Source of the DNA: Paracoccus sp. M683
Lineage (GTDB): Bacteria > Pseudomonadota > Alphaproteobacteria > Rhodobacterales > Rhodobacteraceae
Assembly: GCF_007096355.1 (NCBI RefSeq)
Contig: NZ_VKDF01000015.1
Location: 1-62,632 of the forward strand
Reading direction: 5' to 3'
DNA length: 62,632 nucleotides
Below the pieces are notes generated by a model that saw nothing but the letters and a program-made list of their open reading frames with translations, did no database searches and had not been told where the DNA came from. The position numbers and the translations under genes were made by a program. Shown in pieces: positions 32,477 to 41,482 of the stretch (the first letter of the stretch is position 1; each line of letters begins with the position of its first letter).

Positions 32477-33520
32477 TCACCCTTCCATGAAACGGCGGAC
32501 GTCTTCGGGATGAAGCTGATCCTTCAAGGCCGCCCCGAGGGCATCGGCGCCATGGCGTCGCAGATCATCGTTGAAATCGCCCTCGCGCGGCATGAGCGAG
32601 ACCGCCTCGATCCCGAGATCGGCTGCTCTGGCGGCCAGTCGGTCTCTTGCACCGTCCCCGGCCGGGTCGCGATCGCGCAGGACATAGAGCCTGCGCAGCG
32701 ACGGCGGGAACAGGATGGCGGCGAGGTGAGCGGCCGAAAGCGCCGCCAGCATCGGCATGCGGGGCAGGACCTGGCGCGGCGACAGCACGGTCTCGATGCC
32801 CTCGCCGGCGGCGAGCACCTCATCGGCGATGCCGAAGCGGACCGCGTGGCCGAGAAGGTCGCCCATCGCCCGCCGCGGTGTCTCGACAGGCGCCTTGCCG
32901 GAACCGTCCGGGGCGAGCCATGTGCGATGCGCGCCGGTCTGGTGGCCGGTGAGATCGGTGACGGCGGCGACCACCGCCGGCCTGATCTCGGTGGGCGCAT
33001 GCTCGTTGGGCCTGTAATAGCACCGGGGATGGTAGCGCAGCGCGGTGGTGCCTTCGAGCGTGGTGATCGCTCGCCGGTTGAGGTAGATCGCAGCAAGGGT
33101 GCCGTGGATCGGCTGCGCCATGGCGAAGAGCCGCCGCGACGCTTCAGGCGAACCGGGTGCCGCGCCGGATGTGCTGTCGGTCGGCGCTCTCGTCTTTGCC
33201 GGTTCGGGATGCGGGAGGGCGAGGAAGCGGCGCGCTTCCTCAGCCACGTCCTTGAAATCGGCGAGGCCGAGCGCCTCGCGGATGACGTCGAGAAGGTCGC
33301 CATGCTCTCCCGTCGCCATGTCACTCCACTTGCCCGCCGCACCCTTGCCGGATTCCGGGCCGGTCAGTCGCACGAACATGGAGCGTCCTGGGGTGTTCTG
33401 CACGTCACCGACCAGCCAGTATCGCCCGGCGCGGTGGCCGGACGACAGGTAGTGGCGGCAGACCGCCTCGGCCTCTCGGCCAAGGCGGATCGCCAGTTCG
33501 GATGCGTCGTGCCTGGGCAT
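32477..33520 (-). CDS. TOPRIM primase-like protein of mobile elements
   Basis: This 347-residue protein has an N-terminal zinc-free primase-like region (GDLLDVIREALGLADFKDV), then YLNRRAI and RYHPRCYY. The TOPRIM domain follows, with VLAAGEGIETVLS (catalytic Glu, about 240) and LYVLRDRDPAGDGARD (about 277). This is the DUF7146/TOPRIM plan common in alphaproteobacterial ICEs and phages. It likely primes the complementary strand after transfer. Its ATG overlaps the stop of the upstream helicase gene by 1 nt. Confidence 0.85.
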   Translation of the reverse strand: MPRHDASELAIRLGREAEAVCRHYLSSGHRAGRYWLVGDVQNTPGRSMFVRLTGPESGKGAAGKWSDMATGEHGDLLDVIREALGLADFKDVAEEARRFLALPHPEPAKTRAPTDSTSGAAPGSPEASRRLFAMAQPIHGTLAAIYLNRRAITTLEGTTALRYHPRCYYRPNEHAPTEIRPAVVAAVTDLTGHQTGAHRTWLAPDGSGKAPVETPRRAMGDLLGHAVRFGIADEVLAAGEGIETVLSPRQVLPRMPMLAALSAAHLAAILFPPSLRRLYVLRDRDPAGDGARDRLAARAADLGIEAVSLMPREGDFNDDLRRHGADALGAALKDQLHPEDVRRFMEG

Positions 33521-36500
33521 CAGGCTGCCTCCCGCTCGCCGATGCGCTCGACCGGCCAGCGGTCGAAGAGCTTCCCGAGGATCGCCGGACCGCTGGCATC
33601 GACCGGCACGAACATGCGCAGCTTCCAGGAGATGATCTCGTGGAACAGCCCATAGGCCGTGAGGCGCTGGCGCATGGTGTCGGTGAAACCCGACAGCTCG
33701 ATCCGGTTTGCCCCCATGACCCGGACCCGGCGAAGCTGGAGGCCCTCAGCGAGATCGAGGATGGTCCGACTTTCCAGCAGCGCCGCGAAGGCATCGTCCG
33801 GCGAGACCGAGGTGATGCCGGTCTCGGTCGCATTGGCCGCCCAAGCCGGGGAGACCTTGCGGCCGATGATGCGCTCGCCGGCGTCAGACTGAAGCCGATA
33901 GACGCGAGTGGAGTCGTTCGGCAGCCGCTTCCAGATCGGTAGCAGCAGGCCCGTCACCATGTGCAAGGTGGACTCGGCGAACTCCGGCACCTCCGCGACT
34001 TCGGCTTCCCAGGCCGATGCGAAGGCATCCCTGTCGGCTTCGACCCAATGGGTCTCGCGCATCATCCTGACCTGGACGTTCTGCGCTTCCATCGGCCGGA
34101 TCAGCCGGACGCGGCGCTCGATCTCGCCATCGTCCAACATCACGCTGGTGGTGGGGATCTGCACCGCTGCCCGGCCTGAGCGCTCGTTGATCAGCAGCCT
34201 GGCGCGGGGATCGTCGAGTTCCGCCAGCGCGGCGTCGAGCGTCACCGGGCGGTTGCGCCTGCGTTCGGTGATGGTCAGCAGGCTGGTCTCGGCCCCGGTG
34301 CGCGGGTGCGTGTAGATCACCTGCCGATCCGTCACTACGAAGCTCTCGGCGCGCAGGGTCTCCAGCCCGGCGTCATAGGTGCCGGAGGCGATGGCGCCCT
34401 CGATGCGGGCGGTCAGAAGTTGTTCGAAGGCGGTGAAGAGGATGCCCTGAAGCTCGATGGTCAGCGCCAGCAGCCGGTTGAGGAAGGTGGTGATGGCCGG
34501 CAAATTGTCCTTGATGCCGTTCGCATCCATCAGCTTCAACCCGGTGGCAGCCTCGAACCGCTCCAGTGAGCAGCCGTCGACCTTGCCGCGCACCAGCAGG
34601 AGATAAAGCTGGCGCAGCGCGTCACGGGCGTAATGCGATTCCAGGTTATCTTCCGGGCGGAACAGGCCCTGACCACCGGTCTGGCGCTGGCCGCGCGTAA
34701 TCGCGCCCAGCGTGTCAAGACGGCGGGCGATGGTCGAGAGGAAGCGCTTCTCGGCCTTCACATTGGTCGAGATCGGTCGGAACAGTGGCGGCTGTGCCTG
34801 GTTGGTGCGATGCGTGCGGCCGAGGCCCTGGATGGCGGCGTCCGCCTTCCACCCGGCTTCGAGGAGATAGTGGACACGCAGCCGGGTATTCTTCGCCGAC
34901 AGTTCGGCGTGATACGACCGGCCCGTGCCGCCCGCATCGGAAAAGACCAGCACGCGCTTCTGATCGTCCATGAAGGCTTGCGTCTCGGCCAGGTTGGCCG
35001 AACCGGCGCGGCTTTCCACGACGAGCCAGTCGATGGTGACGCTGCGTTTGCGGACGATACGGCGCGAACGACCCGTGACCTCGGCCACCGTGTCGGTCCC
35101 GAAATACTGGATGATCTGGTCGAGCGCGCCGGGAACCGGCGGCAGGCTGGCGAGGCTTGCGATCATCTCGTCGCGCCGGGCCGCGGCCTCGCGGCTCTCG
35201 ACCGGCTGGCCATCACGATAGACCGGGCGCGAGGACAGATTGCCCTCGCTGTCGGTGAACGGCTCGTAGAGTTGGACCGGGAAGGAATGGGCAAGGTAAT
35301 CTAGGACATATTCGCGCGGCGACAGGTCCATTTTCAGATCGCCCCATTCCTCGGTGGGGATCTCTGCCAGCCGCCGTTCCATCAGCGCCTCGCCGGTCGA
35401 GACGATCTGGATGACGGAAGAATGTCCCGCTTCCAGATCGGCCGTGATGGACCGGATCAGCGTCGGGGTTTTCATCGACGTCAACAGGTGCCCGAAGAAC
35501 CTCTGCTTGGCGCTCTCAAAGGCCGAGCGGGCGGCGGACTTGGCCTGCCGGTTCAGCGTGCCGGACCCGCCCTCGCCGCCGGTGATGTTGGCGGCCTGCA
35601 TCGCCGCATCGAGATTGTTATGGATGATGGCGAAGGCATCGGCATAGCTGTCGTAGATGCGGACCTGTTCAGGGGTCAGTTCGTGGTCGAGCAACTCGTA
35701 TTCCACGCCTTTGAAGGACAGCGAGCGGGCGGTGTAGAGGCCAAGCGCCCGCAGGTCGCGGGCCAGCACCTCCATCGCCGCGACGCCGCCGGCCTCGATC
35801 GCCTCGACGAACTCCGCCCTGGTCGAGAAGGGGAAATCCTCGCCGCCCCAGAGACCGAGCCGCTGCGCATAGGCGAGATTGTGGACGGTGGTGGCGCCGG
35901 TGGCCGAGACATAGACGACTCGGGCATCGGGAAGCGCATGCTGGATGCGCAGCCCGGCACGGCCCTGCTGCGAGGCGGCGACATCGCCGCGTTCTCCCCT
36001 GCCTCCTGCGGCATTGGCCATGGCATGCGCCTCGTCGAAAATCACCACCCCATCGAAGTCTGTGCCCAACCATTCGACGATCTGTTTGACCCTGGAAACC
36101 CTTGTCCCCCGGTCGTCGGAGCGCAGCGTGGCATAGGTTAGAAACAGGATGCCTTCGTTCAGCGTGATGGGCTTGCCTTGCGGGAATCGCGACAGCGGCG
36201 TGACCAGCAGCCGCTCCATGCCGAGCGCCGACCAGTCACGTTGCGCGTCCTCCAACAGCTTGTCGGATTTCGAGATCCAGATCGCCTTACGCCGCCCCTG
36301 CATCCAGTTGTCGAGGATGATGGCGGCGGATTCCCGACCCTTGCCGACGCCGGTGCCGTCGCCGATCATGAAGCCCTGACGGAAACGGATTGCTCCCTCG
36401 GCATCCTCCGGCGCGGCGGCGAGATTGTCGAGCGTGTCATCGATCGTCCAGCCCCCGGCGAGGAAGCCCCCATGGGCCTCGCCCGCATAAATCACGGTCT

Positions 36501-37869
36501 CCAGCTGCGCCTCGGACAGCTTGCCGAGAATGTCGTTGGGAAGCGTCGGCCGATAGCTGGGCTTCGGCGGCGCGATGCTCGCCATCGAGGCCGACTGCAC
36601 GAGCTGGGTAGGATGCGCCTGCGCCCCGTCGATGCGGATGGTCTGAAGCCCGTATTCCTCGTAGATCGCGTCGGAGAGGCCGCCGCCCTCGGCCGGTTCC
36701 CAATCCACGGTCTCGTAGGCGACCGGCACGGCCTCCGGTTCCGCAAGGGGCGCGGCGGGCGCGGATCGCGCGGCGCGGTTGACGTAGCCGCGCACGGTGC
36801 GGGGCGCGGTGGGTCGTGCGACCGGCACCGTCAGGCCGGGATCGACCGGCAGCCGCGTGGGAAGCAGGTCGGCTAGCCAGGCGATCAGCGTGGCCACGTC
36901 CGGCGCGACACCAGGCGCTGCCGGAAACACCGCCGCATCTTCGGCCGGCAGCTTGTCGATGACCGTGAGCCGGGTCGGGACAGTGGTGCCTTGCTTGGCA
37001 TAGACCGAGCCGTCGATGGCGGCGGAAAAGGTGACGCGACCGCGTTCCTGCAGCCGGGTCCAGGAGGCGGTCCACGCCGGATTATCGGGGGCGAAGCTCG
37101 CGCCGGTGATGGTCACGAGCCGTCCGCCGGGCGCAAGACGCGCCAGCGCCGAAGCGACATGGCGAAAGGCGGCGTCACGCATGCGCCCCTCGACATTGGC
37201 CATGACCGAGAACGGTGGATTCATCAGCACGACGGTCGGGACAAGGCAGGGATCGAGATGGTCATCGATCTGGGCCGCGTCGAAGCGGGTAACGGAAAGG
37301 GCCGGAAAGAGAGAGGAAAGCAGGCCGGCGCGCATCTCGGCCAGTTCATTTACGAGAAGCGTGCCGCCGGCGATCTCGGCCAGGATGGCGAGGAGCCCGG
37401 TGCCGGCCGAGGGCTCCAGCACACGGTCGGCAGGCGTGATCGCCGCCGCCGTGACCGCCGCGAAACCGAGCAGGATCGGGGTGGAGAACTGCTGGAAGGT
37501 CTGCGCTTCTTCCGAGCGGCGCGTATGCGTCGGCAGAAGCCCGGAGATCTTGCCGAGCTGCGGCAGGATCGCCGACTTCGAGGCGGCTTTACGGAAAAGC
37601 ACATTGCCGTATTTGCGCAGGAAGAGGACGGTCGCAGCCTCGCAGGCATCATAGGCCAGCTTCCAGGTCCAGGCGCCGGTGGCATCGGAAGCGCCGAAAC
37701 CCGCTTCCATCGCGCCGCGCAGCGTGGCGGCATCGACGCGCTGACCGCGCTCCAGATGCGGCAGCAGTAGGCCGGCAGCGGTGAATATGCGGGCTGCGGT
37801 CTCGGCGTCGTGGTCGCGCGGAAGCGGCGCGGTGGCGGATGCCGCCGCGGATGCGGAAATCATGTTCAT
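33520..37869 (-). CDS. Giant strawberry-notch-like helicase with N-terminal methyltransferase fold
   Basis: This 1449-residue protein joins a SAM-binding domain (VLEPSAGTGLL, about 150-160; NPPF, 217-220) to a Sbno-type SF2 ATPase. Walker A is GDGTGVGKGRE near 505, the DEAH box is FDEAHAMANA near 611, and SGATGATTVHN-like motif III follows. FSDAGGTGRSYHAE and GLGRTHRTNQAQP belong to the C-terminal helicase half. Such proteins are typical large ICE/phage genes; roles in modification or chromatin-like remodelling of incoming DNA are inferred. Start MNMISASAAA follows GAGGAA. It is preceded by leader element L1. Confidence 0.9.
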   Translation of the reverse strand: MNMISASAAASATAPLPRDHDAETAARIFTAAGLLLPHLERGQRVDAATLRGAMEAGFGASDATGAWTWKLAYDACEAATVLFLRKYGNVLFRKAASKSAILPQLGKISGLLPTHTRRSEEAQTFQQFSTPILLGFAAVTAAAITPADRVLEPSAGTGLLAILAEIAGGTLLVNELAEMRAGLLSSLFPALSVTRFDAAQIDDHLDPCLVPTVVLMNPPFSVMANVEGRMRDAAFRHVASALARLAPGGRLVTITGASFAPDNPAWTASWTRLQERGRVTFSAAIDGSVYAKQGTTVPTRLTVIDKLPAEDAAVFPAAPGVAPDVATLIAWLADLLPTRLPVDPGLTVPVARPTAPRTVRGYVNRAARSAPAAPLAEPEAVPVAYETVDWEPAEGGGLSDAIYEEYGLQTIRIDGAQAHPTQLVQSASMASIAPPKPSYRPTLPNDILGKLSEAQLETVIYAGEAHGGFLAGGWTIDDTLDNLAAAPEDAEGAIRFRQGFMIGDGTGVGKGRESAAIILDNWMQGRRKAIWISKSDKLLEDAQRDWSALGMERLLVTPLSRFPQGKPITLNEGILFLTYATLRSDDRGTRVSRVKQIVEWLGTDFDGVVIFDEAHAMANAAGGRGERGDVAASQQGRAGLRIQHALPDARVVYVSATGATTVHNLAYAQRLGLWGGEDFPFSTRAEFVEAIEAGGVAAMEVLARDLRALGLYTARSLSFKGVEYELLDHELTPEQVRIYDSYADAFAIIHNNLDAAMQAANITGGEGGSGTLNRQAKSAARSAFESAKQRFFGHLLTSMKTPTLIRSITADLEAGHSSVIQIVSTGEALMERRLAEIPTEEWGDLKMDLSPREYVLDYLAHSFPVQLYEPFTDSEGNLSSRPVYRDGQPVESREAAARRDEMIASLASLPPVPGALDQIIQYFGTDTVAEVTGRSRRIVRKRSVTIDWLVVESRAGSANLAETQAFMDDQKRVLVFSDAGGTGRSYHAELSAKNTRLRVHYLLEAGWKADAAIQGLGRTHRTNQAQPPLFRPISTNVKAEKRFLSTIARRLDTLGAITRGQRQTGGQGLFRPEDNLESHYARDALRQLYLLLVRGKVDGCSLERFEAATGLKLMDANGIKDNLPAITTFLNRLLALTIELQGILFTAFEQLLTARIEGAIASGTYDAGLETLRAESFVVTDRQVIYTHPRTGAETSLLTITERRRNRPVTLDAALAELDDPRARLLINERSGRAAVQIPTTSVMLDDGEIERRVRLIRPMEAQNVQVRMMRETHWVEADRDAFASAWEAEVAEVPEFAESTLHMVTGLLLPIWKRLPNDSTRVYRLQSDAGERIIGRKVSPAWAANATETGITSVSPDDAFAALLESRTILDLAEGLQLRRVRVMGANRIELSGFTDTMRQRLTAYGLFHEIISWKLRMFVPVDASGPAILGKLFDRWPVERIGEREAA

Positions 37870-37966
37870 CGGGGATTCCTCGGGAGAGCAAGTCAGGATC
37901 AAGCCGGGCAGCGCTCTCTCTCGACCGCACCGGCTCAAACCCCTTCCGGCCCATCTCTCGCTCTGA
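37870..37966 (-). promoter_or_regulatory. Repeated ICE leader L1 (helicase gene)
   Basis: On the minus strand: box CAGAGCGAGAGA with TGGGCCGG, then stem AGCCGG/CCGGCT (37935-37930 with 37907-37902) around a loop containing GGTCGAGAGAGAG, then GAGGAA and the ATG. It is one of six related leaders (see findings). Confidence 0.6.
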
Positions 37967-38027
37967 AGCCGTGGCGAAAGCAGGCATGAAACAAGCGCCC
38001 GACCGTCAGGCTGGGCGCTTGTGGGTT

Positions 38028-38450
38028 TCAGTCGATGGCCTGGAAGATCGCCGCCGCCTCCGGGTGATTGGCGGCATGTTCGTAGAGACGGCCATAGCCC
38101 TCGGCGAGTTCGTCGTCATCGTAGCGGAAGGAAAGATGCGAGAAGGCGAAGAGCGTGGCGATGATCCCAGCCGCATCGCATGAGACCTCGCCCTCGAAAC
38201 CGTTGCCTTCGCAGAACAGGAGGTAACGGGGCTTTGATGTCGGCGCGAGATAGAGCGGCTGGCCGGCGCGTTCGTAGAAATCCCAGAGCCCGCCGCCGTA
38301 ATCGGCGGGGCTGAGGATCTCCATGAATCGGAAGACGGCATGCTCGCCGATGATGAGCAGGCGCCGGCCGAAAAGGCGCGGCAGGAACTTCATGCGGCGC
38401 GCGTCGGGGACACGGGTTGCGGATTGAGAAGCAAGTTCGGGCAAAGCCAT
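38028..38450 (-). CDS. ardB: ArdB/KlcA-type antirestriction protein
   Basis: This 140-residue protein contains RRLLIIGEHAVFRFMEILSP, GGGLWDFYERAGQPLYLAP and GIIATLFAFSHLSFR, the conserved blocks of the ArdB/KlcA family. These proteins protect incoming DNA against type I restriction in the new host. It is transcribed from leader L2 and lies 158 bp upstream of the helicase leader. Confidence 0.85.
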   Translation of the reverse strand: MALPELASQSATRVPDARRMKFLPRLFGRRLLIIGEHAVFRFMEILSPADYGGGLWDFYERAGQPLYLAPTSKPRYLLFCEGNGFEGEVSCDAAGIIATLFAFSHLSFRYDDDELAEGYGRLYEHAANHPEAAAIFQAID

Positions 38451-38543
38451 GATCGGTCTCCTGGAGGGAAAGGGACGGCAGCCGGACGACCCTCTCTCAA
38501 CCCGTCCGGAGGCACCCTCTCCCGGCCCTCCTCTCGCTCTGGG
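38451..38543 (-). promoter_or_regulatory. Repeated ICE leader L2 (ardB)
   Basis: On the minus strand: CAGAGCGAGAGGAGGGCCGG, then stem CCGGAC/GTCCGG (38509-38504 with 38487-38482) around GGGTTGAGAGAGGGTC, then CCAGGAG 9 bp before the ATG. Confidence 0.6.
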
Positions 38544-38551
38544 GGCTTGAA

Positions 38552-38572
38552 ATGGACCATTCTATGGACCAT
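38552..38572 (+). promoter_or_regulatory. Tandem ATGGACCAT operator-like repeats before vapBC
   Basis: ATGGACCAT occurs at 38552-38560 and 38564-38572, 12 bp apart. Each is nearly palindromic. It lies about 40 bp before the antitoxin start, as expected for an autoregulatory toxin-antitoxin operator. Confidence 0.55.
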
Positions 38573-38610
38573 CTTGGCAGGATAGCGGAGAACATCTGGA
38601 GCGATGTGCG

Positions 38611-38868
38611 ATGAGGGTTTCTGTCACCGAGGCGAAAGGGCAGCTCACCGAACTGGTGAAACGCGCCGAGGCCGGCGACGAGGTGATCCTGACCCGGCGG
38701 GGCCATGAGGTCGCCCGCCTCGTGCGGGTTGCTGTCGCAGCGACCCCGAAAGGCCGGCGTGCGCTGATGGAGCGGGTCCGGGCCACGGCGCGGGGCAAGG
38801 CACTGCCCGGCGCCGATGCCGCGCGCAGTCAGGACTTCCTCTATGGTGATGACGGGATGCCGGCGTGA
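38611..38868 (+). CDS. vapB: Phd/YefM-type antitoxin of a VapBC pair
   Basis: This 85-residue protein begins MRVSVTEAKGQLTELVKRAE and continues DEVILTRRGHEVARLV, the Phd/YefM DNA-binding domain. The C-terminal tail (RSQDFLYGDDGMPA) would wrap the toxin. Its stop overlaps the PIN toxin start (GTGATCG region, 4-bp overlap). It is the only plus-strand transcription unit in this part of the ICE backbone. Confidence 0.9.
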   Translation: MRVSVTEAKGQLTELVKRAEAGDEVILTRRGHEVARLVRVAVAATPKGRRALMERVRATARGKALPGADAARSQDFLYGDDGMPA

Positions 38869-39248
38869 TCGTCGTCGACACCTCGGCGCTGATGGCGATC
38901 GTGCTGGACGAGCCGCAGGCCGAGACCTGCATGGCGGCGATCGAGGCGGCGGACGGATTGCTGATCTCGGCCGGAACCGTGGCCGAGACGCTGATCGTGG
39001 CCGGGCGCCGCAATGTTGGGGAAGAGATTGCCGCCCTGATCGAGGGCCTTGGGTTCGAGGTCGTCTCCGTCACGGAGGCTTCGGCACGCAGGATCTCCGA
39101 AGCCTATGCCCGCTGGGGCAAGGGCGTTCATCCCGCCGGTCTCAACTACGGCGATTGCTTCGCCTATGAGGTCGCGAGCGAGCGCGGCTGTCCGTTGCTC
39201 TTTGTCGGCGATGATTTCTCACGGACGGACCTGCGGTCGGTACTGTAA
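38865..39248 (+). CDS. vapC: VapC PIN-domain toxin
   Basis: This 127-residue ribonuclease has MIVVDTSALMAIVLDEPQ (Asp5), TVAETLIVAGRR (Glu41), GLNYGDCFAYEVA (conserved Asp) and LLFVGDDFSRTD, the four acidic PIN positions. It pairs with the Phd-type antitoxin upstream and would act in element maintenance. It is convergent with the next gene. Confidence 0.92.
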   Translation: MIVVDTSALMAIVLDEPQAETCMAAIEAADGLLISAGTVAETLIVAGRRNVGEEIAALIEGLGFEVVSVTEASARRISEAYARWGKGVHPAGLNYGDCFAYEVASERGCPLLFVGDDFSRTDLRSVL

Positions 39249-39249
39249 C

Positions 39250-39263
39250 CCCGGAAAGCCGGG
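39250..39263. terminator. Short bidirectional terminator
   Basis: CCCGG-AAAG-CCGGG followed by CTTTA, in the 17-bp gap between the convergent vapC and the next minus-strand gene. Confidence 0.5.
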
Positions 39264-39265
39264 CT

Positions 39266-39910
39266 TTAGCCGAAGCGATTCCCATCAACTGTGAAGCTGT
39301 ATTCGTTGGCACCGATGGCCTCATCGACCGCCTCATCCGAAGTCAGGTCATCGTAGTCGCGCTCAAGCTGGCGATAGAGCCAACGCGCGAGATCGCGCAA
39401 TGCCTCGATGACGGTCTCCTCGGCATCGGCGGTCATGCCCTGCCCTGTCGGGCTGTCGCGGGTGACCGAGATCGCCATGCAGTATTCGTGATAGTATCGC
39501 CCCCGATGGGTCGTCTCGGCCGTCAACTGGTAGAAGTTGCGGCGTTGCGCCTGATGTAGGGCATCCGCGATGCGGTGCAGCTCCGCATCCTTCGGCGCAT
39601 AGGCACGGATTTCCGCCGCCGTGCCTTTGCGATAGGAATAGTGGCCTTCGAACGCGGCGCCATCGCCCTGCGACCAGAAGCCCGTAAACCAGATGCAAGG
39701 CTCTTGTCGCACGCCGCCGCCCATGAGGCGGACGGTGCGGGTCTTGATGCGGATGCCGAGGATGTCCGCGATCCGCCGGAAATCCTCATAGACGGCATCG
39801 TACCAATCGTAGTCGAAGCCGCCCTCGCGATACCAGGCGCGGGCATTGTCTTTCGCGGCTTCGGAAAGCTCGTCGAGCCGATAGACCGTGGTTTCGATGA
39901 CGTCAGGCAT
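39266..39910 (-). CDS. Conserved ICE protein, sometimes named an antitoxin; function unknown
   Basis: This 214-residue acidic, Tyr/Trp-rich protein begins MPDVIETTVYRLDELSEAAK and contains ARAWYREGGFDYDWYDAVYE and IWFTGFWSQGDGAAFEGHY. I recall this family as a conserved ICE protein labelled 'antitoxin of toxin-antitoxin stability system', but I see no toxin partner or DNA-binding motif. It overlaps the upstream gene by 8 bp. An extension to 39997 is not supported. Confidence 0.65.
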   Translation of the reverse strand: MPDVIETTVYRLDELSEAAKDNARAWYREGGFDYDWYDAVYEDFRRIADILGIRIKTRTVRLMGGGVRQEPCIWFTGFWSQGDGAAFEGHYSYRKGTAAEIRAYAPKDAELHRIADALHQAQRRNFYQLTAETTHRGRYYHEYCMAISVTRDSPTGQGMTADAEETVIEALRDLARWLYRQLERDYDDLTSDEAVDEAIGANEYSFTVDGNRFG

Positions 39911-40319
39911 TGGGGTCGCCCCCGTCCAGAACGGTGGAAAGCCAACCGTCGGTGTAGATCCAGTCCACCGTCTCGCCGGTGGCGAGGTCGAGGACATGCG
40001 CGCCGCCCCCGAACCCGTCGATTCTCGGACGTGAGCAGGTATTGGCGTATTGCATCCCCCATAGCCCGGTCAGGCCGAACGCGGCGGCACAGCGTTTGAC
40101 GAACTGGATGACATGCTCGGGATCGCCGGTGCCGTCATCGCGCATCCAGAGCTGGGTGCCGCCATGTTCGGGCTGGATCGAAAGCATGAAGCCGTCCGAG
40201 GGCGGATCTTCGGCGGCGTTTTCACGCGCCAGCGCGTTGTAGAGATCAAGCGCGCGGGCGGCGTTCTCGGGGCTGCCCACGTCGAGCAGGCAGGAGAAAT
40301 GGGTGAAGTAGTCGGCCAT
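39903..40319 (-). CDS. Conserved hypothetical ICE protein
   Basis: This 138-residue protein begins MADYFTHFSCLLDVGSPENA and contains GFMLSIQPEHGGTQLWMRDD and VIQFVKRCAAAFGLTGLWG. It looks soluble and globular. No family function is recognised. It is preceded by a GC hairpin plus CGTTTCAGGAG box and coupled to the next gene. Confidence 0.65.
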   Translation of the reverse strand: MADYFTHFSCLLDVGSPENAARALDLYNALARENAAEDPPSDGFMLSIQPEHGGTQLWMRDDGTGDPEHVIQFVKRCAAAFGLTGLWGMQYANTCSRPRIDGFGGGAHVLDLATGETVDWIYTDGWLSTVLDGGDPNA

Positions 40320-40361
40320 GACAGGCTCCTGAAACGAGAAAGCCCGGCGCGGGGCCGGGCC
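40320..40361 (-). promoter_or_regulatory. Hairpin-CGTTTCAGGAG leader, copy a
   Basis: On the minus strand: GCCCGGC (40360-40354), GCCGGGC (40348-40342), then TTTCTCGTTTCAGGAG, ending 8 bp before the ATG at 40319. Two further copies lie at 43722 and 44270. Confidence 0.6.
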
Positions 40362-40385
40362 GAATGGGTGGGAATGGGCAATAGG

Positions 40386-40943
40386 TCAGGCGGCTTGTGG
40401 CAGCCGAACCAGATCGGCAGTCGTCTCGCGCCAGAAGGGATCGACCAGCCGCGCCTCGAGCAGGTTGGCGCGGTGGCGGAGATCACGAGCGGATACTGCA
40501 TCGCCGCGCCCGGATGCCGTGAAGGCCATGCCCCGCAGACGGCTGGCCTCCGTGACGATGCGGCGGGCCTCGGCGTCGGACGCGACCGGGTGCTGCCAGA
40601 GCACGCTCCCGGCCCGGACCTGACCGGCAAGGACAAGGCCCAGTTCTTTGTCCTGAATGACCATGACGCGGGGGCGAAAGCGCAGCGCATCGCCCTGTCC
40701 AGCGCGGAAATCACCGCGCCCAACGCGCTGGCTGGCGATGGTCATCGCCTCTTCGGGGGATTGGCACTGCCCGATGACGAGCGTGCGGTCTAAGCGGCCG
40801 ACGTCATCGTTTTCGTCATCGCTGGCGATACCGATGCAGGAGATGCACAGAGGCAGCTTCTGGGCGTGACGCAGCCGGGGCAGGATCTGTCGCGCGACAA
40901 TTTCGCCGATCGAGGCGAAAGTGGTGTGGTGGGAAAGGCTCAT
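40386..40943 (-). CDS. Conserved hypothetical ICE protein
   Basis: This 185-residue protein begins MSLSHHTTFASIGEIVARQI. It contains DRTLVIGQCQSPEEAMTIAS and RFRPRVMVIQDKELGLVLAG. No catalytic motif is evident. It is headed by leader L3 and is therefore part of the same putative regulon as ardB, ardC and parB. Confidence 0.65.
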   Translation of the reverse strand: MSLSHHTTFASIGEIVARQILPRLRHAQKLPLCISCIGIASDDENDDVGRLDRTLVIGQCQSPEEAMTIASQRVGRGDFRAGQGDALRFRPRVMVIQDKELGLVLAGQVRAGSVLWQHPVASDAEARRIVTEASRLRGMAFTASGRGDAVSARDLRHRANLLEARLVDPFWRETTADLVRLPQAA

Positions 40944-41030
40944 GGGGAATGCTCCGCGACGGACGGCGGAAGCCCCTCTCCCGCCTCACAATCCGTCACG
41001 GCCAACCGGCCCGCACTCTTACTCTCCCGT
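40944..41030 (-). promoter_or_regulatory. Repeated ICE leader L3
   Basis: On the minus strand: GGGAGAGTAAGAGTGCGGGC, stem GTGACGGA/TCCGTCGC (40999-40992 with 40963-40956), inner stem GGCGG/CCGCC around GAGAGGGG, and GGAG directly after the stem. The A-T pair here replaces the G-C pair of L5 and L6, so the stem covaries. Confidence 0.65.
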
Positions 41031-41074
41031 CCCGACGGTGGATCGTCCCGCACCTCGGCGGGACGATCCGGCGA

Positions 41075-41443
41075 TCAGCACCAGGGCTCACGCCGCCCGG
41101 CCCAGGTTCTCGCCAGCCCTTCATCGACGAGAATATCGCCGACATCGCGGCCTTCGACGCGTATCGCCGCCAGGGTCCGGCCATAGCGGTCGGTCCCCTG
41201 ACGCAGGATTTCGACCCGCCGACCTTGCAGGATTTCCGCCAGCCTGATCTTCGCTTGCCGGGCAAGGTCGGTTTCATGGATGCAGCGGCCCTCCATTTCG
41301 GGAGCGTCGATGTTGAATATCCGAACAGCTTCGGACTGCTGTCCCATACCCAGCCGGATCGAGTCACCGTCCCAGACGCGGATTTCCGCCGGCTCGCAGG
41401 AAGCCGTGCAGAGCAGGACGGAGATGACGATATGGCTGAGCAT
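41075..41443 (-). CDS. Thermonuclease-family (SNase) exported nuclease
   Basis: This 122-residue protein has a short signal or lipoprotein-like N-terminus (SHIVISVLLCTASC) and the SNase fold: IRVWDGDSIRLG, VRIFNIDAPEMEG, GTDRYGRTLAAIRVEG, DILVDEGLARTWAG. The catalytic Arg and Asp positions are kept. Family members cleave DNA or RNA in a Ca-dependent way. A role at the cell surface during transfer is inferred only. Confidence 0.88.
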   Translation of the reverse strand: MLSHIVISVLLCTASCEPAEIRVWDGDSIRLGMGQQSEAVRIFNIDAPEMEGRCIHETDLARQAKIRLAEILQGRRVEILRQGTDRYGRTLAAIRVEGRDVGDILVDEGLARTWAGRREPWC

Positions 41444-41482
41444 GGCAAGAGGCTTTCATAAGGGGGAGGCTGACGCGACTGC

